Made by a program: the position numbers and the translations under genes. Under the pieces are notes generated by a model that ran no database searches, was not told the origin of the DNA, and saw nothing but the letters and a program-made list of their open reading frames with translations. A stretch of DNA of 64,000 bases from Brachycybe producta (taxonomy: Eukaryota; Arthropoda; Diplopoda; Playtdesmida; Andrognathidae), in assembly GCA_036925085.1 (NCBI GenBank), contig JAUPFP010000077.1:186001-250000 (forward strand). The letters are read 5' to 3'. Below, piece by piece: positions 37,522-50,652 of the stretch (positions within the stretch are counted from its first letter, which is position 1; every line of letters begins with the position of its first letter).

Positions 37522-40500
37522 TTCTTCGACTACTTCGACTTCTTCGACTTCTTCGACTTCGAATTCTTCGACTTCTTCGACTACTTCGACTTCTTCGACT
37601 ACTTCGACTTCGACTTCTTCGACTACTTCGACTTCGACTTCTTCGACTACTTCGACTTCGACTTCTTCGACTACTTCGACTTCGACTTCTTCGACTTCGA
37701 CTTCGACTTCTTCGACTTCGAATTCGACTTCTTCGACTTCGACTTCGACTTCTTCGACTACTTCGACTTCTTCGACTTCTTCGACTACTTCGACTTCGAC
37801 TACTTCGACTTAGACTTCTTCGACTTCGACTTCGACTTCTTCGACTACTTCGACTTCGACTACTTCGACTTCGACTACTTCGACTTCGACTTCTTCGACT
37901 TCGACTTCGACTTCGACTTCTTCGACTTCTTCGACTTCTTCGAATACTTCGACTTCGACTACTTCGACTTCAACTTCTTCGACTTCGACTTCGACTTCTT
38001 CGACTTCGACTTCTTCGACTTCGACTTCTTCGACTTCGACTTCTTCGACTTCGACTTCTTCGACTTAGACTTCTTCGACTTCGACTTCTTCGACTTCGAC
38101 TTCGACTTCTTCGACTTCGACTTCGACTTCTTCGACTTCGACTTCGACTTCTTCGACTTCGACTTCGACTTCTTCGACTTCGACTTCTTCGACTTCGACT
38201 TCTTCGACTTCGACTTCGACTTCTTCGACTTCGACTTCTTCGACTTCGACTTCTTCGACTTCGACTTCTTCGACTTCGACTTCTTCGACTTCGACTTCTT
38301 CGACTTCGACTTCTTCGACTTTGACTTCTTCGACTTCGACTTCGACTTCGACTTCTTCGACTTCGACTTCTTCGACTTCGAATTCTTCGACTTCTTCGAC
38401 TACTTCGACTTCTTCGACTACTTCGACTTCGACTACTTCGACTTCGACTTCTTCGACTTCGACTTCTTCGACTTCGACTTCTTCGACTTCGACTTCTTCG
38501 ACTTCGAATTCTTCGACTTCGAATTCTTCGACTTCTTCGACTACTTCGACTACTTCGACTTCTTCGACTACTTCGACTTCGACTACTTCGACTTCTTCGA
38601 CTTCGACTTCGACTTCTTCGACTTCGACCTCGACTTCTTCGACTACTTCGACTTCGACTACTTCGACTTCGACTACTTCGACTTCGACTACTTCGACTTC
38701 GACTTCGACTTCTTCGACTTCTTCGACTTCTTCGACTTCTTCGACTTCTTCGACTTCGACTTCTTCGACTTCGACTTCTTCGACTTCGACTTCTTCGACT
38801 TCGACTTCTTCGACTTCGACTTCTTCGACTTCGACTTCTTCGACTTCGACTTCTTCGACTTCGACTTCTTCGACTTCGACTTCTTCGACTTCGACTTCTT
38901 CGACTTTGACTTCTTCGACTTCGACTTCTTCGACTTCGACTTCTTCGACTTCGACTTCTTCGGCTTCGACTTCTTCGACTTCGACTTCTTCGGCTTCGAC
39001 TTCTTCGACTTCGACTTCGACTTCTTCGACTTCGACTTCGATTTGGACTTCTTCGACTTCGACTTCGACTTCTTCGACTTTTTCGACTTCGACTTCGACT
39101 TCTTCGACTTCGACTTCGACTTCTTCGACTTCTTCGACTTCGACTTCTTCGACTTCTTCGACTTCGACTTCTTCGACTTCGACTTCTTCGACTTCGACTT
39201 CTTCGACTTCGACTTCTTCGACTTCGACTTCTTCGACTTCGACTTCGACTTCTTCGACTTCGACTTCTTCGACTTCGACTTCTTCGACTTCGACTTCTGC
39301 GTCTTCGACTTCTTCGACTTTGACTTCAACTTCTTCGACTTCTTCGACTTCGACTTCTTCGACTTCGACTTCTTCGACTTCGACTTCTGCGTCTTCGACT
39401 TCTTCGACTTTGACTTCAACTTCTTCGACTTCTTCGACTTCGACTTCTTCGACTTCGACTTCTTCGACTTCGACTTCTTCGACTTCGACTTCTTCGACTT
39501 CGACTTCTTCGGCTTCATCTTCGACTTCGACTTCGACTTCGACTTCGACTTCGACTTCTTCGACTTCGACTTCTTCGACTTCGACTTCTGCGTCTTCGAC
39601 TTCTTCGACTTCGACTTCAACTTCTTCGACTTCTTGGACTTCGACTTGTTCGACTTCTTCGACTTCGACTTCTTCGACTTCGACTTCTTCGACTTCGACT
39701 TCTTCGACTTCGACTTCTTCGACTTCGACTTCTTCGACTTCGACTTCTTCGACTTCGACTTCGACTTCTTCGACTTCGACTTCTTCGACTTCTTCGACTT
39801 CTTCGACTTCTTCGACTTCTTCGACTTCTTCGACTTCGACTTCTTCGACTTCGACTTCTTCGACTTCGACTTCTTCGACTTCGACTTCTTCGACTTCGAC
39901 TTCTTCGACTTCGACTTCTTCGACTTCGACTTCTTCGACTTCGACTTCTTCGACTTCGACTTCTTCGACTTCGACTTCTTCGACTTCGACTTCTTCGACT
40001 TCGACTTCTTCGACTTCGACTTCTTCGACTTCGACTTCTTCGACTTCGACTTCTTCGACTTCGACTTCTTCGACTTCGACTTCTTCGACTTCGACTTCTT
40101 CGGCTTCGACTTCTTCGACTTCGACTTCTTCGGCTTCGACTTCTTCGACTTCGACTTCGACTTCTTCGACTTCGACTTCGATTTGGACTTCTTCAACTTC
40201 GACTTCGACTTCTTCGACTTTTTCGACTTCGACTTCGACTTCTTCGACTTCGACTTCGACTTCTTCGACTTCGACTTCTTCGACTTCGACTTCTTCGACT
40301 TCGACTTCTTCGACTTCGACTTCTTCGACTTCGACTTCTTCGACTTCGACTTCTTCGACTTCGACTTCTTCGACTTCGACTTCTTCGACTTCGACTTCTT
40401 CGACTTCGACTTCTTCGACTTCGACTTCTTCGACTTCGACTTCTTCGACTTCGACTTCGACTTCTTCGACTTCGACTTCTTCGACTTCGACTTCTGCGTC

Positions 40501-42387
40501 TTCGACTTCTTCGACTTCGACTTCAACTTCTTCGACTTCTTCGACTTCGACTTCTTCGACTTCGACTTCTTCGACTACGACTTCTTCGACTTCGACTTCT
40601 TCGACTTCGACTTCTTCGACTTCGACTTCTTCGACTTCGACTTCTTCGACTTCGACTTCGACTTCTTCGACTTCGACTTCTTCGACTTCGACTTCTGCGT
40701 CTTCGACTTCTTCGACTTCGACTTCAACTTCTTCGACTTCTTCGACTTCGACTTCTTAGACTTCGACTTCTTCGACTACGACTTCTTCGACTTCGACTTC
40801 TTCGACTTCAACTTCTTCGACTTCGACTTCTTCGACTTCGACTTCTTCGACTTCGACTTCTTCGGCTTCATCTTCGACTTCGACTTCGACTTCGACTTCG
40901 ACTTCGACTTCGACTTCTTCGACTTCTTCGACTTCTTCGACTTCTTCGACTTCGACTTCGACTTCTTCGACTTCGACTTCTTCGACTTCGACTTCTTCGA
41001 CTTCGACTTCTTCGACTTCGACTTCTTCGACTTCGACTTCTTCGACTTCGACTTCTTCGACTTCGACTTCTTCGACTTCTTCGACTTCGACTTCTGCGTC
41101 TTCGACTTCTTCGACTTCGACTTCTTCGACTTCGACTTCGACTTCTTCGACTTCGACTTCTTCGACTTCGACTTCGACTTCTTCGACTTCGTCTTCTTCG
41201 ACTTCTTCGACTTCGACTTCTTCGACTTCGACTTCGACTTCGACTTCGACTTCTTCGACTTCGACTTCGACTTCTTCGACTTCGACTTCGACTTCTTCGA
41301 CTTCTTCGACTTCGACTTCTTCGACTTCGACTTTGACTTCTTCGACTTCGACTTCTTCGACTACTTCGACTTCGACTACTTCGACTTCGACTACTTCGAC
41401 TTCGACTTCTTCGACTTCGACTTCGACTTCGACTTCTTCGACTTTTTCGACTTCGACTTCGACTTCTTCGACTTCGACTTCGACTTCTTCGACTTCGACT
41501 TCTTCGACTTCTTCGACTTCGACTTCTTCGACTTCGACTTCTTCGACTTCGACTTCTTCGACTTCGACTTCTTCGACTTCGACTTCTTCGACTTCGACTT
41601 CTTCGACTTCGACTTCTGCGTCTTCGACTTCTTCGACTTCGACTTCAACTTCTCCGACTTCGACTTCTTCGACTTCGACTTCTTCGACTACGACTTCTTC
41701 GACTTCGACTTCTTCGACTTCGACTTCTTCGACTTCGACTTCTTCGACTTCGACTTCTTCGACTTCGACTTCTTCGGCTTCATCTTCGACTTCGACTTCG
41801 ACTTCGACTTCGACTTCGACTTCGACTTCTTCGACTTCTTCGACTTCTTCGACTTCTTCGACTTCTTCGACTTCGACTTCTTCGACTTCGACTTCTTCGA
41901 CTTCGACTTCTTCGACTTCGACTTCTTCGACTTCGACTTCTTCGACTTCTTCGACTTCTTCGACTTCTTCGACTTCTTCGACTTCGACTTCTTCGACTTC
42001 TTCGACTTCGACTTCTTCGACTTCGACTTCTTCGACTTCTTCGACTTCGACTTCTTCGACTTCGACTTCGACTTCTTCGACTTCGACTTCTGCGTCTTCG
42101 ACTTCTTCGACTTCGACTTCGACTTCTTCGACTTCGACTTCGACTTCTTCGACTTCGACTTCTTCGACTTCGACTTCGACTTCTTCGACTTCGTCTTCTT
42201 CGACTTCTTCGACTTCGACTTCGACTTCGACTTCGACTTCGACTTCGACTTCTTCGACTTCGACTTCGACTTCTTCGACTTCGACTTCGACTTCTTCGAC
42301 TTCTTCGACTTCGACTTCTTCGACTTCGACTTCGACTTCTTCGACTTCGACTTCTTCGCCTACTTAGACTTCTTTGACTACTTAGAC
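37522..42387. repeat. HOR segment, cassette to cassette, 4866 bp
   Basis: This is the twin of 27910-32790, 15 bp shorter. The GATTTGGAC landmarks are at 39040 and 40180, the TTGGAC/TTG pair near 39637, and TTCTCCGAC near 41652. The TTAGAC at 40756 is private to it. Confidence 0.87.
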
Positions 42388-45300
42388 TTCTTCGACTACT
42401 TCGACTTCTTCGACTTCTTCGACTTCTTCGACTTCGAATTCTTCGACTTCTTCGACTACTTCGACTTCTTCGACTACTTCGACTTCGACTTCTTCGACTA
42501 CTTCGACTTCGACTTCTTCGACTACTTCGACTTCGACTTCTTCGACTTCGACTTCGACTTCTTCGACTTCGAATTCGACTTCTTCGACTTCGACTTCGAC
42601 TTCTTCGACTACTTCGACTTCTTCGACTTCTTCGACTACTTCGACTTCGACTACTTCGACTTAGACTTCTTCGACTACTTCGACTTCGACTACTTCGACT
42701 TCGACTACTTCGACTTCGACTTCTTCGACTTCGACTTCGACTTCGACTTCTTCGACTTCTTCGAATACTTCGACTTCGACTACTTCGACTTCAACTTCTT
42801 CGACTTCGACTTCGACTTCTTCGACTTCGACTTCTTCGACTTCGACTTCTTCGACTTCGACTTCTTCGACTTCGACTTCTTCGACTTCGACTTCTTCGAC
42901 TTCGACTTCTTCGACTTCGACTTCTTCGACTTCGACTTCTTCGACTTCGACTTCGACTTCTTCGACTTCGACTTCTTCGACTTCGACTTCTGCGTCTTCG
43001 ACTTCTTCGACTTCGACTTCAACTTCTTCGACTTCTTCGACTTCGACTTCTTCGACTTCGACTTCTTCGACTACGACTTCTTCGACTTCGACTTCTTCGA
43101 CTTCGACTTCTTCGACTTCTTCGACTTCGACTTCTTCGACTTCGACTTCTTCGGCTTCATCTTCGACTTCGACTTCGACTTCGACTTCGACTTCGACTTC
43201 GACTTCTTCGACTTCTTCGACTTCGACTTCGACTTCGACTTCTTCGACTTCTTCGAATACTTCGACTTCGACTACTTCGACTTCAACTTCTTCGACTTCG
43301 ACTTCGACTTCTTCGACTTCGACTTCTTCGACTTCGACTTCTTCGACTTCGACTTCTTCGACTTCGACTTCTTCGACTTCGACTTCTTCGACTTCGACTT
43401 CTTCGACTTCGACTTCTTCGACTTCGACTTCTTCGACTTCGACTTCGACTTCTTCGACTTCGACTTCTTCGACTTCGACTTCTGCGTCTTCGACTTCTTC
43501 GACGTCGACTTCAACTTCTTCGACTTCTTCGACTTCGACTTCTTCGACTTCGACTTCTTCGACTACGACTTCTTCGACTTCGACTTCTTCGACTTCGACT
43601 TCTTCGACTTCTTCGACTTCGACTTCTTCGACTTCGACTTCTTCGGCTTCATCTTCGACTTCGACTTCGACTTCGACTTCGACTTCGACTTCGACTTCTT
43701 CGACTTCTTCGACTTCGACTTCGACTTCTTCGACTTCGACTTCTTCGACTTCGACTTCTTCGACTTCGACTTCTTCGACTTCGACTTCTTCGACTTCTTC
43801 GACTTCTTCGACTTCGACTTCTGCGTCTTCGACTTCTTCGACTTCGACTTCGACTTCTTCGACTTCGACTTCTTCGACTTCGACTTCTTCGACTTCGACT
43901 TCGACTTCTTCGACTTCGTCTTCTTCGACTTCTTCGACTTCGACTTCTTCGACTTCGACTTCGACTTCGACTTCGACTTCTTCGACTTCGACTTCGACTT
44001 CTTCGACTTCGACTTCGACTTCTTCGACTTCTTCGACTTCGACTTCTTCGACTTCGACTTCGACTTCTTCGACTTCGACTTCTTCGACTACTTCGACTTC
44101 GACTACTTCGACTTCGACTACTTCGACTTCGACTTCTTCGACTTCGACTTCGACTTCGACTTCTTCGACTTCTTCGAATACTTCGACTTCGACTACTTCG
44201 ACTTCAACTTCTTCGACTTCGACTTCGACTTCTTCGACTTCGACTTCTTCGACTTCGACTTCTTCGACTTCGACTTCTTCGACTTCGACTTCGACTTCGA
44301 CTTCTTCGACTTCTTCGAATACTTCGACTTCGACTACTTCGACTTCAACTTCTTCGACTTCGACTTCGACTTCTTCGACTTCGACTTCTTCGACTTCGAC
44401 TTCGATTTGGACTTCTTCGACTTCGACTTCGACTTCTTCGACTTTTTCGACTTCGACTTCGACTTCTTCGACTTCGACTTCGACTTCGACTTCTTCGACT
44501 TCGACTTCTTCGACTTCGACTTCTTCGACTTCGACTTCTTCGACTTCGACTTCTTCGACTTCGACTTCTTCGACTTCGACTTCTTCGACTTCGACTTCTT
44601 CGACTTCGACTTCTTCGACTTCGACTTCGACTTCTTCGACTTCGACTTCTTCGACTTCGACTTCTTCGACTTCGACTTCTTCGACTTCGACTTCTGCGTC
44701 TTCGACTTCTTCGACTTCGACTTCAACTTCTTCGACTTCGACTTCTTCGACTTCGACTTCTTCGACTACGACTTCTTCGACTTCGACTTCTTCGACTTCG
44801 ACTTCTTCGACTTCGACTTCTTCGACTTCGACTTCTTCGACTTCGACTTCTTCGACTTCGACTTCTTCGGCTTCATCTTCGACTTCGACTTCGACTTCGA
44901 CTTCGACTTCGACTTCGACTTCTTCGACTTCTTCGACTTCTTCGACTTCGACTTCTTCGACTTCGACTTCTTCGACTTCGACTTCTTCGACTTCGACTTC
45001 TTCGACTTCGACTTCTTCGACTTCTTCGACTTCTTCGACTTCTTCGACTTCGACTTCTTCGACTTCTTCGACTTCGACTTCTTCGACTTCGACTTCTTCG
45101 ACTTCTTCGACTTCGACTTCTTCGACTTCGACTTCGACTTCTTCGACTTCGACTTCTTCGACTTCGACTTCGACTTCTTCGACTTCGTCTTCTTCGACTT
45201 CTTCGACTTCGACTTCTTCGACTTCGACTTCGACTTCGACTTCGACTTCGACTTCGACTTCTTCGACTTCGACTTCGACTTCTTCGACTTCGACTTCGAC

Positions 45301-45396
45301 TTCTTCGACTTCTTCGACTTCGACTTCTTCGACTTCGACTTCGACTTCTTCGACTTCGACTTCTTCGACTACTTAGACTTCTTTGACTACTTAGAC
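42388..45396. repeat. HOR segment, cassette to cassette, 3009 bp
   Basis: This is the twin of 32791-35829, 30 bp shorter. The same repeated GAATAC-TTCAAC starts are seen near 42765, 43257, 44179 and 44318, with GATTTGGAC at 44404. The rare GACGTCGAC near 43502 matches the one near 33920. Confidence 0.86.
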
Positions 45397-46829
45397 TTCT
45401 TCGACTACTTCGACTTCTTCGACTTCTTCGACTTCGAATTCTTCGACTTCTTCGACTACTTCGACTTCTTCGACTACTTCGACTTCGACTTCTTCGACTA
45501 CTTCGACTTCGACTTCTTCGACTACTTCGACTTCGACTTCTTCGACTTCGACTTCGACTTCTTCGACTTCGAATTCGACTTCTTCGACTTCGACTTCGAC
45601 TTCTTCGACTACTTCGACTTCTTCGACTTCTTCGACTACTTCGACTTCGACTACTTCGACTTAGACTTCTTCGACTTCGACTTCGACTTCTTCGACTACT
45701 TCGACTTCGACTACTTCGACTTCGACTACTTCGACTTCGACTTCTTCGACTTCGACTTCGACTTCGACTTCTTCGACTTCTTCGACTTCTTCGAATACTT
45801 CGACTTCGACTACTTCGACTTCAACTTCTTCGACTTCGACTTCGACTTCTTCGACTTCGACTTCTTCGACTTCGACTTCTTCGACTTCGACTTCTTCGAC
45901 TTCGACTTCTTCGACTTAGACTTCTTCGACTTCGACTTCTTCGACTTCGACTTCGACTTCTTCGACTTCGACTTCGACTTCTTCGACTTCGACTTCGACT
46001 TCTTCGACTTCGACTTCGACTTCTTCGACTTCGACTTCTTCGACTTCGACTTCTTCGACTTCGACTTCGACTTCTTCGACTTCGACTTCTTCGACTTCGA
46101 CTTCTTCGACTTCGACTTCTTCGACTTCGACTTCTTCGACTTCGACTTCTTCGACTTCGACTTCTTCGACTTCGACTTCTTCGACTTCGACTTCGACTTC
46201 GACTTCTTCGACTTCGACTTCTTCGACTTCGAATTCTTCGACTTCTTCGACTACTTCTACTTCTTCGACTACTTCGACTTCGACTACTTCGACTTCGACT
46301 TCTTCGACTTCGACTTCTTCGACTTCGACTTCTTCGACTTCGACTTCTTCGACTTCGAATTCTTCGACTTCGAATTCTTCGACTTCTTCGACTACTTCGA
46401 CTACTTCGACTTCTTCGACTACTTCGACTTCGACTACTTCGACTTCTTCGACTTCGACTTCGACTTCTTCGACTTCGACCTCGACTTCTTCGACTACTTC
46501 GACTTCGACTACTTCGACTTCGACTACTTCGACTTCGACTACTTCGACTTCGACTTCGACTTCTTCGACTTCTTCGACTTCTTCGACTTCTTCGACTTCT
46601 TCGACTTCGACTTCTTCGACTTCGACTTCTTCGACTTCGACTTCTTCGACTTCGACTTCTTCGACTTCGACTTCTTCGACTTCGACTTCTTCGACTTCGA
46701 CTTCTTCGACTTCGACTTCTTCGACTTCGACTTCTTCGACTTCGACTTCTTCGACTTTGACTTCTTCGACTTCGACTTCTTCGACTTCGACTTCTTCGAC
46801 TTCGACTTCTTCGGCTTCGACTTCTTCGA

Positions 46830-47390
46830 CTTCGACTTCTTCGGCTTCGACTTCTTCGACTTCGACTTCGACTTCTTCGACTTCGACTTCGATTTGGACT
46901 TCTTCGACTTCGACTTCGACTTCTTCGACTTTTTCGACTTCGACTTCGACTTCTTCGACTTCGACTTCGACTTCTTCGACTTCGACTTCTTCGACTTCTT
47001 CGACTTCGACTTCTTCGACTTCGACTTCTTCGACTTCGACTTCTTCGACTTCGACTTCTTCGACTTCGACTTCGACTTCTTCGACTTCGACTTCTTCGAC
47101 TTCGACTTCTTCGACTTCGACTTCTGCGTCTTCGACTTCTTCGACTTTGACTTCAACTTCTTCGACTTCTTCGACTTCGACTTCTTCGACTTCGACTTCT
47201 GCGTCTTCGACTTCTTCGACTTTGACTTCAACTTCTTCGACTTCTTCGACTTCGACTTCTTCGACTTCGACTTCTTCGACTTCGACTTCTTCGACTTCGA
47301 CTTCTTCGACTTCGACTTCTTCGACTTCGACTTCTTCGGCTTCGACTTCTTCGACTTCGACTTCTTCGGCTTCGACTTCTTCGACTTCGA
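46830..47390. repeat. Local duplication around GATTTGGAC, copy 1 (561-bp shift)
   Basis: TTCGGC units, GATTTGGAC (46891), TTTTTCGAC, then two TGCGTC-TTTGAC-TTCAAC motifs (about 47126 and 47201, 75 bp apart) form one block that is followed at once by a second, similar block. The equivalent places near 29.4 kb and 39.0 kb have only one block. Boundaries are approximate. Confidence 0.8.
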
Positions 47391-47950
47391 CTTCGACTTC
47401 TTCGACTTCGACTTCTTCGACTTCGACTTCGACTTCTTCGACTTCGACTTCGATTTGGACTTCTTCGACTTCGACTTCGACTTCTTCGACTTTTTCGACT
47501 TCGACTTCGACTTCTTCGACTTCGACTTCGACTTCTTCGACTTCGACTTCTTCGACTTCGACTTCTTCGACTTCTTCGACTTCGACTTCTTCGACTTCGA
47601 CTTCTTCGACTTCGACTTCTTCGACTTCGACTTCTTCGACTTCGACTTCGACTTCTTCGACTTCGACTTCTTCGACTTCGACTTCTTCGACTTCGACTTC
47701 TGCGTCTTCGACTTCTTCGACTTTGACTTCAACTTCTTCGACTTCTTCGACTTCGACTTCTTCGACTTCGACTTCTTCGACTTCGACTTCTGCGTCTTCG
47801 ACTTCTTCGACTTTGACTTCAACTTCTTCGACTTCTTCGACTTCGACTTCTTCGACTTCGACTTCTTCGACTTCGACTTCTTGGACTTCGACTTCTTCGA
47901 CTTCGACTTCTTCGGCTTCATCTTCGACTTCGACTTCGACTTCGACTTCG
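47391..47950. repeat. Local duplication around GATTTGGAC, copy 2 (561-bp shift)
   Basis: GATTTGGAC at 47452, TTTTTCGAC and two TGCGTC-TTTGAC-TTCAAC motifs (about 47702 and 47792, 90 bp apart) repeat the preceding block. The block ends with a private TTGGAC near 47881 and GCTTCATC near 47916. Confidence 0.8.
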
Positions 47951-50652
47951 ACTTCGACTTCTTCGACTTCGACTTCTTCGACTTCGACTTCAACTTCTTC
48001 GACTTCTTGGACTTCGACTTGTTCGACTTCTTCGACTTCGAATTCTTCGACTTCGACTTCTTCGACTTCGACTTCTTCGACTTCGACTTCTTCGACTTCG
48101 ACTTCTTCGACTTCGACTTCGACTTCTTCGACTTCGACTTCTTCGACTTCTTCGACTTCTTCGACTTCTTCGACTTCGACTTCTTCGACTTCGACTTCTT
48201 CGACTTCGACTTCTTCGACTTCGACTTCTTCGACTTCGACTTCTTCGACTTCGACTTCTTCGACTTCGACTTCTTCGACTTCGACTTCTTCGACTTCGAC
48301 TTCTTCGACTTCGACTTCTTCGACTTCGACTTCTTCGACTTCGACTTCTTCGACTTCGACTTCTTCGACTTCGACTTCTTCGACTTCGACTTCTTCGACT
48401 TCGACTTCTTCGACTTCGACTTCTTCGACTTCGACTTCTTCGACTTCGACTTCTTCGGCTTCGACTTCTTCGACTTCGACTTCTTCGGCTTCGACTTCTT
48501 CGACTTCGACTTCGACTTCTTCGACTTCGACTTCGATTTGGACTTCTTCAACTTCGACTTCGACTTCTTCGACTTTTTCGACTTCGACTTCGACTTCTTC
48601 GACTTCGACTTCGACTTCTTCGACTTCGACTTCTTCGACTTCGACTTCTTCGACTTCGACTTCTTCGACTTCGACTTCTTCGACTTCGACTTCTTCGACT
48701 TCGACTTCTTCGACTTCGACTTCTTCGACTTCGACTTCTTCGACTTCGACTTCTTCGACTTCGACTTCTTCGACTTCGACTTCTTCGACTTCGACTTCTT
48801 CGACTTCGACTTCTTCGACTTCGACTTCGACTTCTTCGACTTCGACTTCTTCGACTTCGACTTCTGCGTCTTCGACTTCTTCGACTTCGACTTCAACTTC
48901 TTCGACTTCTTCGACTTCGACTTCTTCGACTTCGACTTCTTCGACTACGACTTCTTCGACTTCGACTTCTTCGACTTCAACTTCTTCGACTTCGACTTCT
49001 TCGACTTCGACTTCTTCGACTTCGACTTCGACTTCTTCGACTTCGACTTCTTCGACTTCGACTTCTGCGTCTTCGACTTCTTCGACTTCGACTTCAACTT
49101 CTTCGACTTCTTCGACTTCGACTTCTTCGACTTCGACTTCTTCGACTACGACTTCTTCGACTTCGACTTCTTCGACTTCAACTTCTTCGACTTCGACTTC
49201 TTCGACTTCGACTTCTTCGACTTCGACTTCTTCGGCTTCATCTTCGACTTCGACTTCGACTTCGACTTCGACTTCGACTTCGACTTCTTCGACTTCTTCG
49301 ACTTCTTCGACTTCGACTTCGACTTCTTCGACTTCGACTTCTTCGACTTCGACTTCTTCGACTTCGACTTCTTCGACTTCGACTTCTTCGACTTCTTCGA
49401 CTTCGACTTCTGCGTCTTCGACTTCTTCGACTTCGACTTCTTCGACTTCGACTTCGACTTCTTCGACTTCGACTTCTTCGACTTCGACTTCTTCGACTTC
49501 GACTTCGACTTCTTCGACTTCGTCTTCTTCGACTTCTTCGACTTCGACTTCTTCGACTTCGACTTCGACTTCGACTTCGACTTCTTCGACTTCGACTTCG
49601 ACTTCTTCGACTTCGACTTCGACTTCTTCGACTTCTTCGACTTCGACTTCTTCGACTTCGACTTCGACTTCTTCGACTTCGACTTCTTCGACTACTTCGA
49701 CTTCGACTACTTCGACTTCGACTACTTCGACTTCGACTTCTTCGACTTCGACTTCGACTTCGACTTCTTCGACTTTTTCGACTTCGACTTCGACTTCTTC
49801 GACTTCGACTTCGACTTCTTCGACTTCGACTTCTTCGACTTCTTCGACTTCGACTTCTTCGACTTCGACTTCTTCGACTTCGACTTCTTCGACTTCGACT
49901 TCTTCGACTTCGACTTCTTCGACTTCGACTTCTGCGTCTTCGACTTCTTCGACTTCGACTTCAACTTCTCCGACTTCGACTTCTTCGACTTCGACTTCTT
50001 CGACTACGACTTCTTCGACTTCGACTTCTTCGACTTCGACTTCTTCGACTTCGACTTCTTCGACTTCGACTTCTTCGACTTCGACTTCTTCGGCTTCATC
50101 TTCGACTTCGACTTCGACTTCGACTTCGACTTCGACTTCGACTTCTTCGACTTCTTCGACTTCTTCGACTTCTTCGACTTCTTCGACTTCGACTTCTTCG
50201 ACTTCGACTTCTTCGACTTCGACTTCTTCGACTTCGACTTCTTCGACTTCGACTTCTTCGACTTCTTCGACTTCTTCGACTTCTTCGACTTCTTCGACTT
50301 CGACTTCTTCGACTTCTTCGACTTCGACTTCTTCGACTTCGACTTCTTCGACTTCTTCGACTTCGACTTCTTCGACTTCGACTTCGACTTCTTCGACTTC
50401 GACTTCTGCGTCTTCGACTTCTTCGACTTCGACTTCGACTTCTTCGACTTCGACTTCGACTTCTTCGACTTCGACTTCTTCGACTTCGACTTCGACTTCT
50501 TCGACTTCGTCTTCTTCGACTTCTTCGACTTCGACTTCTTCGACTTCGACTTCGACTTCGACTTCGACTTCGACTTCGACTTCTTCGACTTCGACTTCGA
50601 CTTCTTCGACTTCGACTTCTTCGCCTACTTAGACTTCTTTGACTACTTAGAC

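Larger units (their letters stand above)
37111..46650. repeat. Very large tandem duplication, copy B (about 9.55 kb)
   Basis: This copy repeats three cassette-to-cassette segments of copy A: 4866, 3009 and part of the following one, against 4881, 3039 and 1692 bp in copy A. A substitution at 40758 makes a private TTAGAC. Two 15-mers present in copy A near 31720 and 33350 are missing. The rare TTCTAC near 46256 matches that near 36692. At about 46650 the copy passes, within a 15-mer run, into a third partial copy. Confidence 0.9.
45397..50652. repeat. HOR segment, cassette to cassette, 5256 bp
   Basis: The first 1.25 kb matches 35830-37050. After the 15-mer run near 46600-46750 it changes to the order of the 27910-32790 type. 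It is thus a recombinant of two period types, joined inside a uniform run. GATTTGGAC occurs three times (46891, 47452, 48535). Confidence 0.85.
46651..50652. repeat. Partial third copy of the 9.6-kb unit
   Basis: TTTGAC at about 46757, TTCGGC units and GATTTGGAC at 46891 match the order at about 29291-29428 and 38903-39040. The copy goes on through the TTGGAC/TTG pair near 48008, GATTTGGAC at 48535, TTCTCCGAC near 49968 and the GCC-bearing cassette at 50629, all as in copies A and B. It differs by an extra GATTTGGAC block (see the 561-bp duplication). It is also joined to copy B at a different point of the period, so this is unequal exchange and not simple triplication. Confidence 0.85.
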
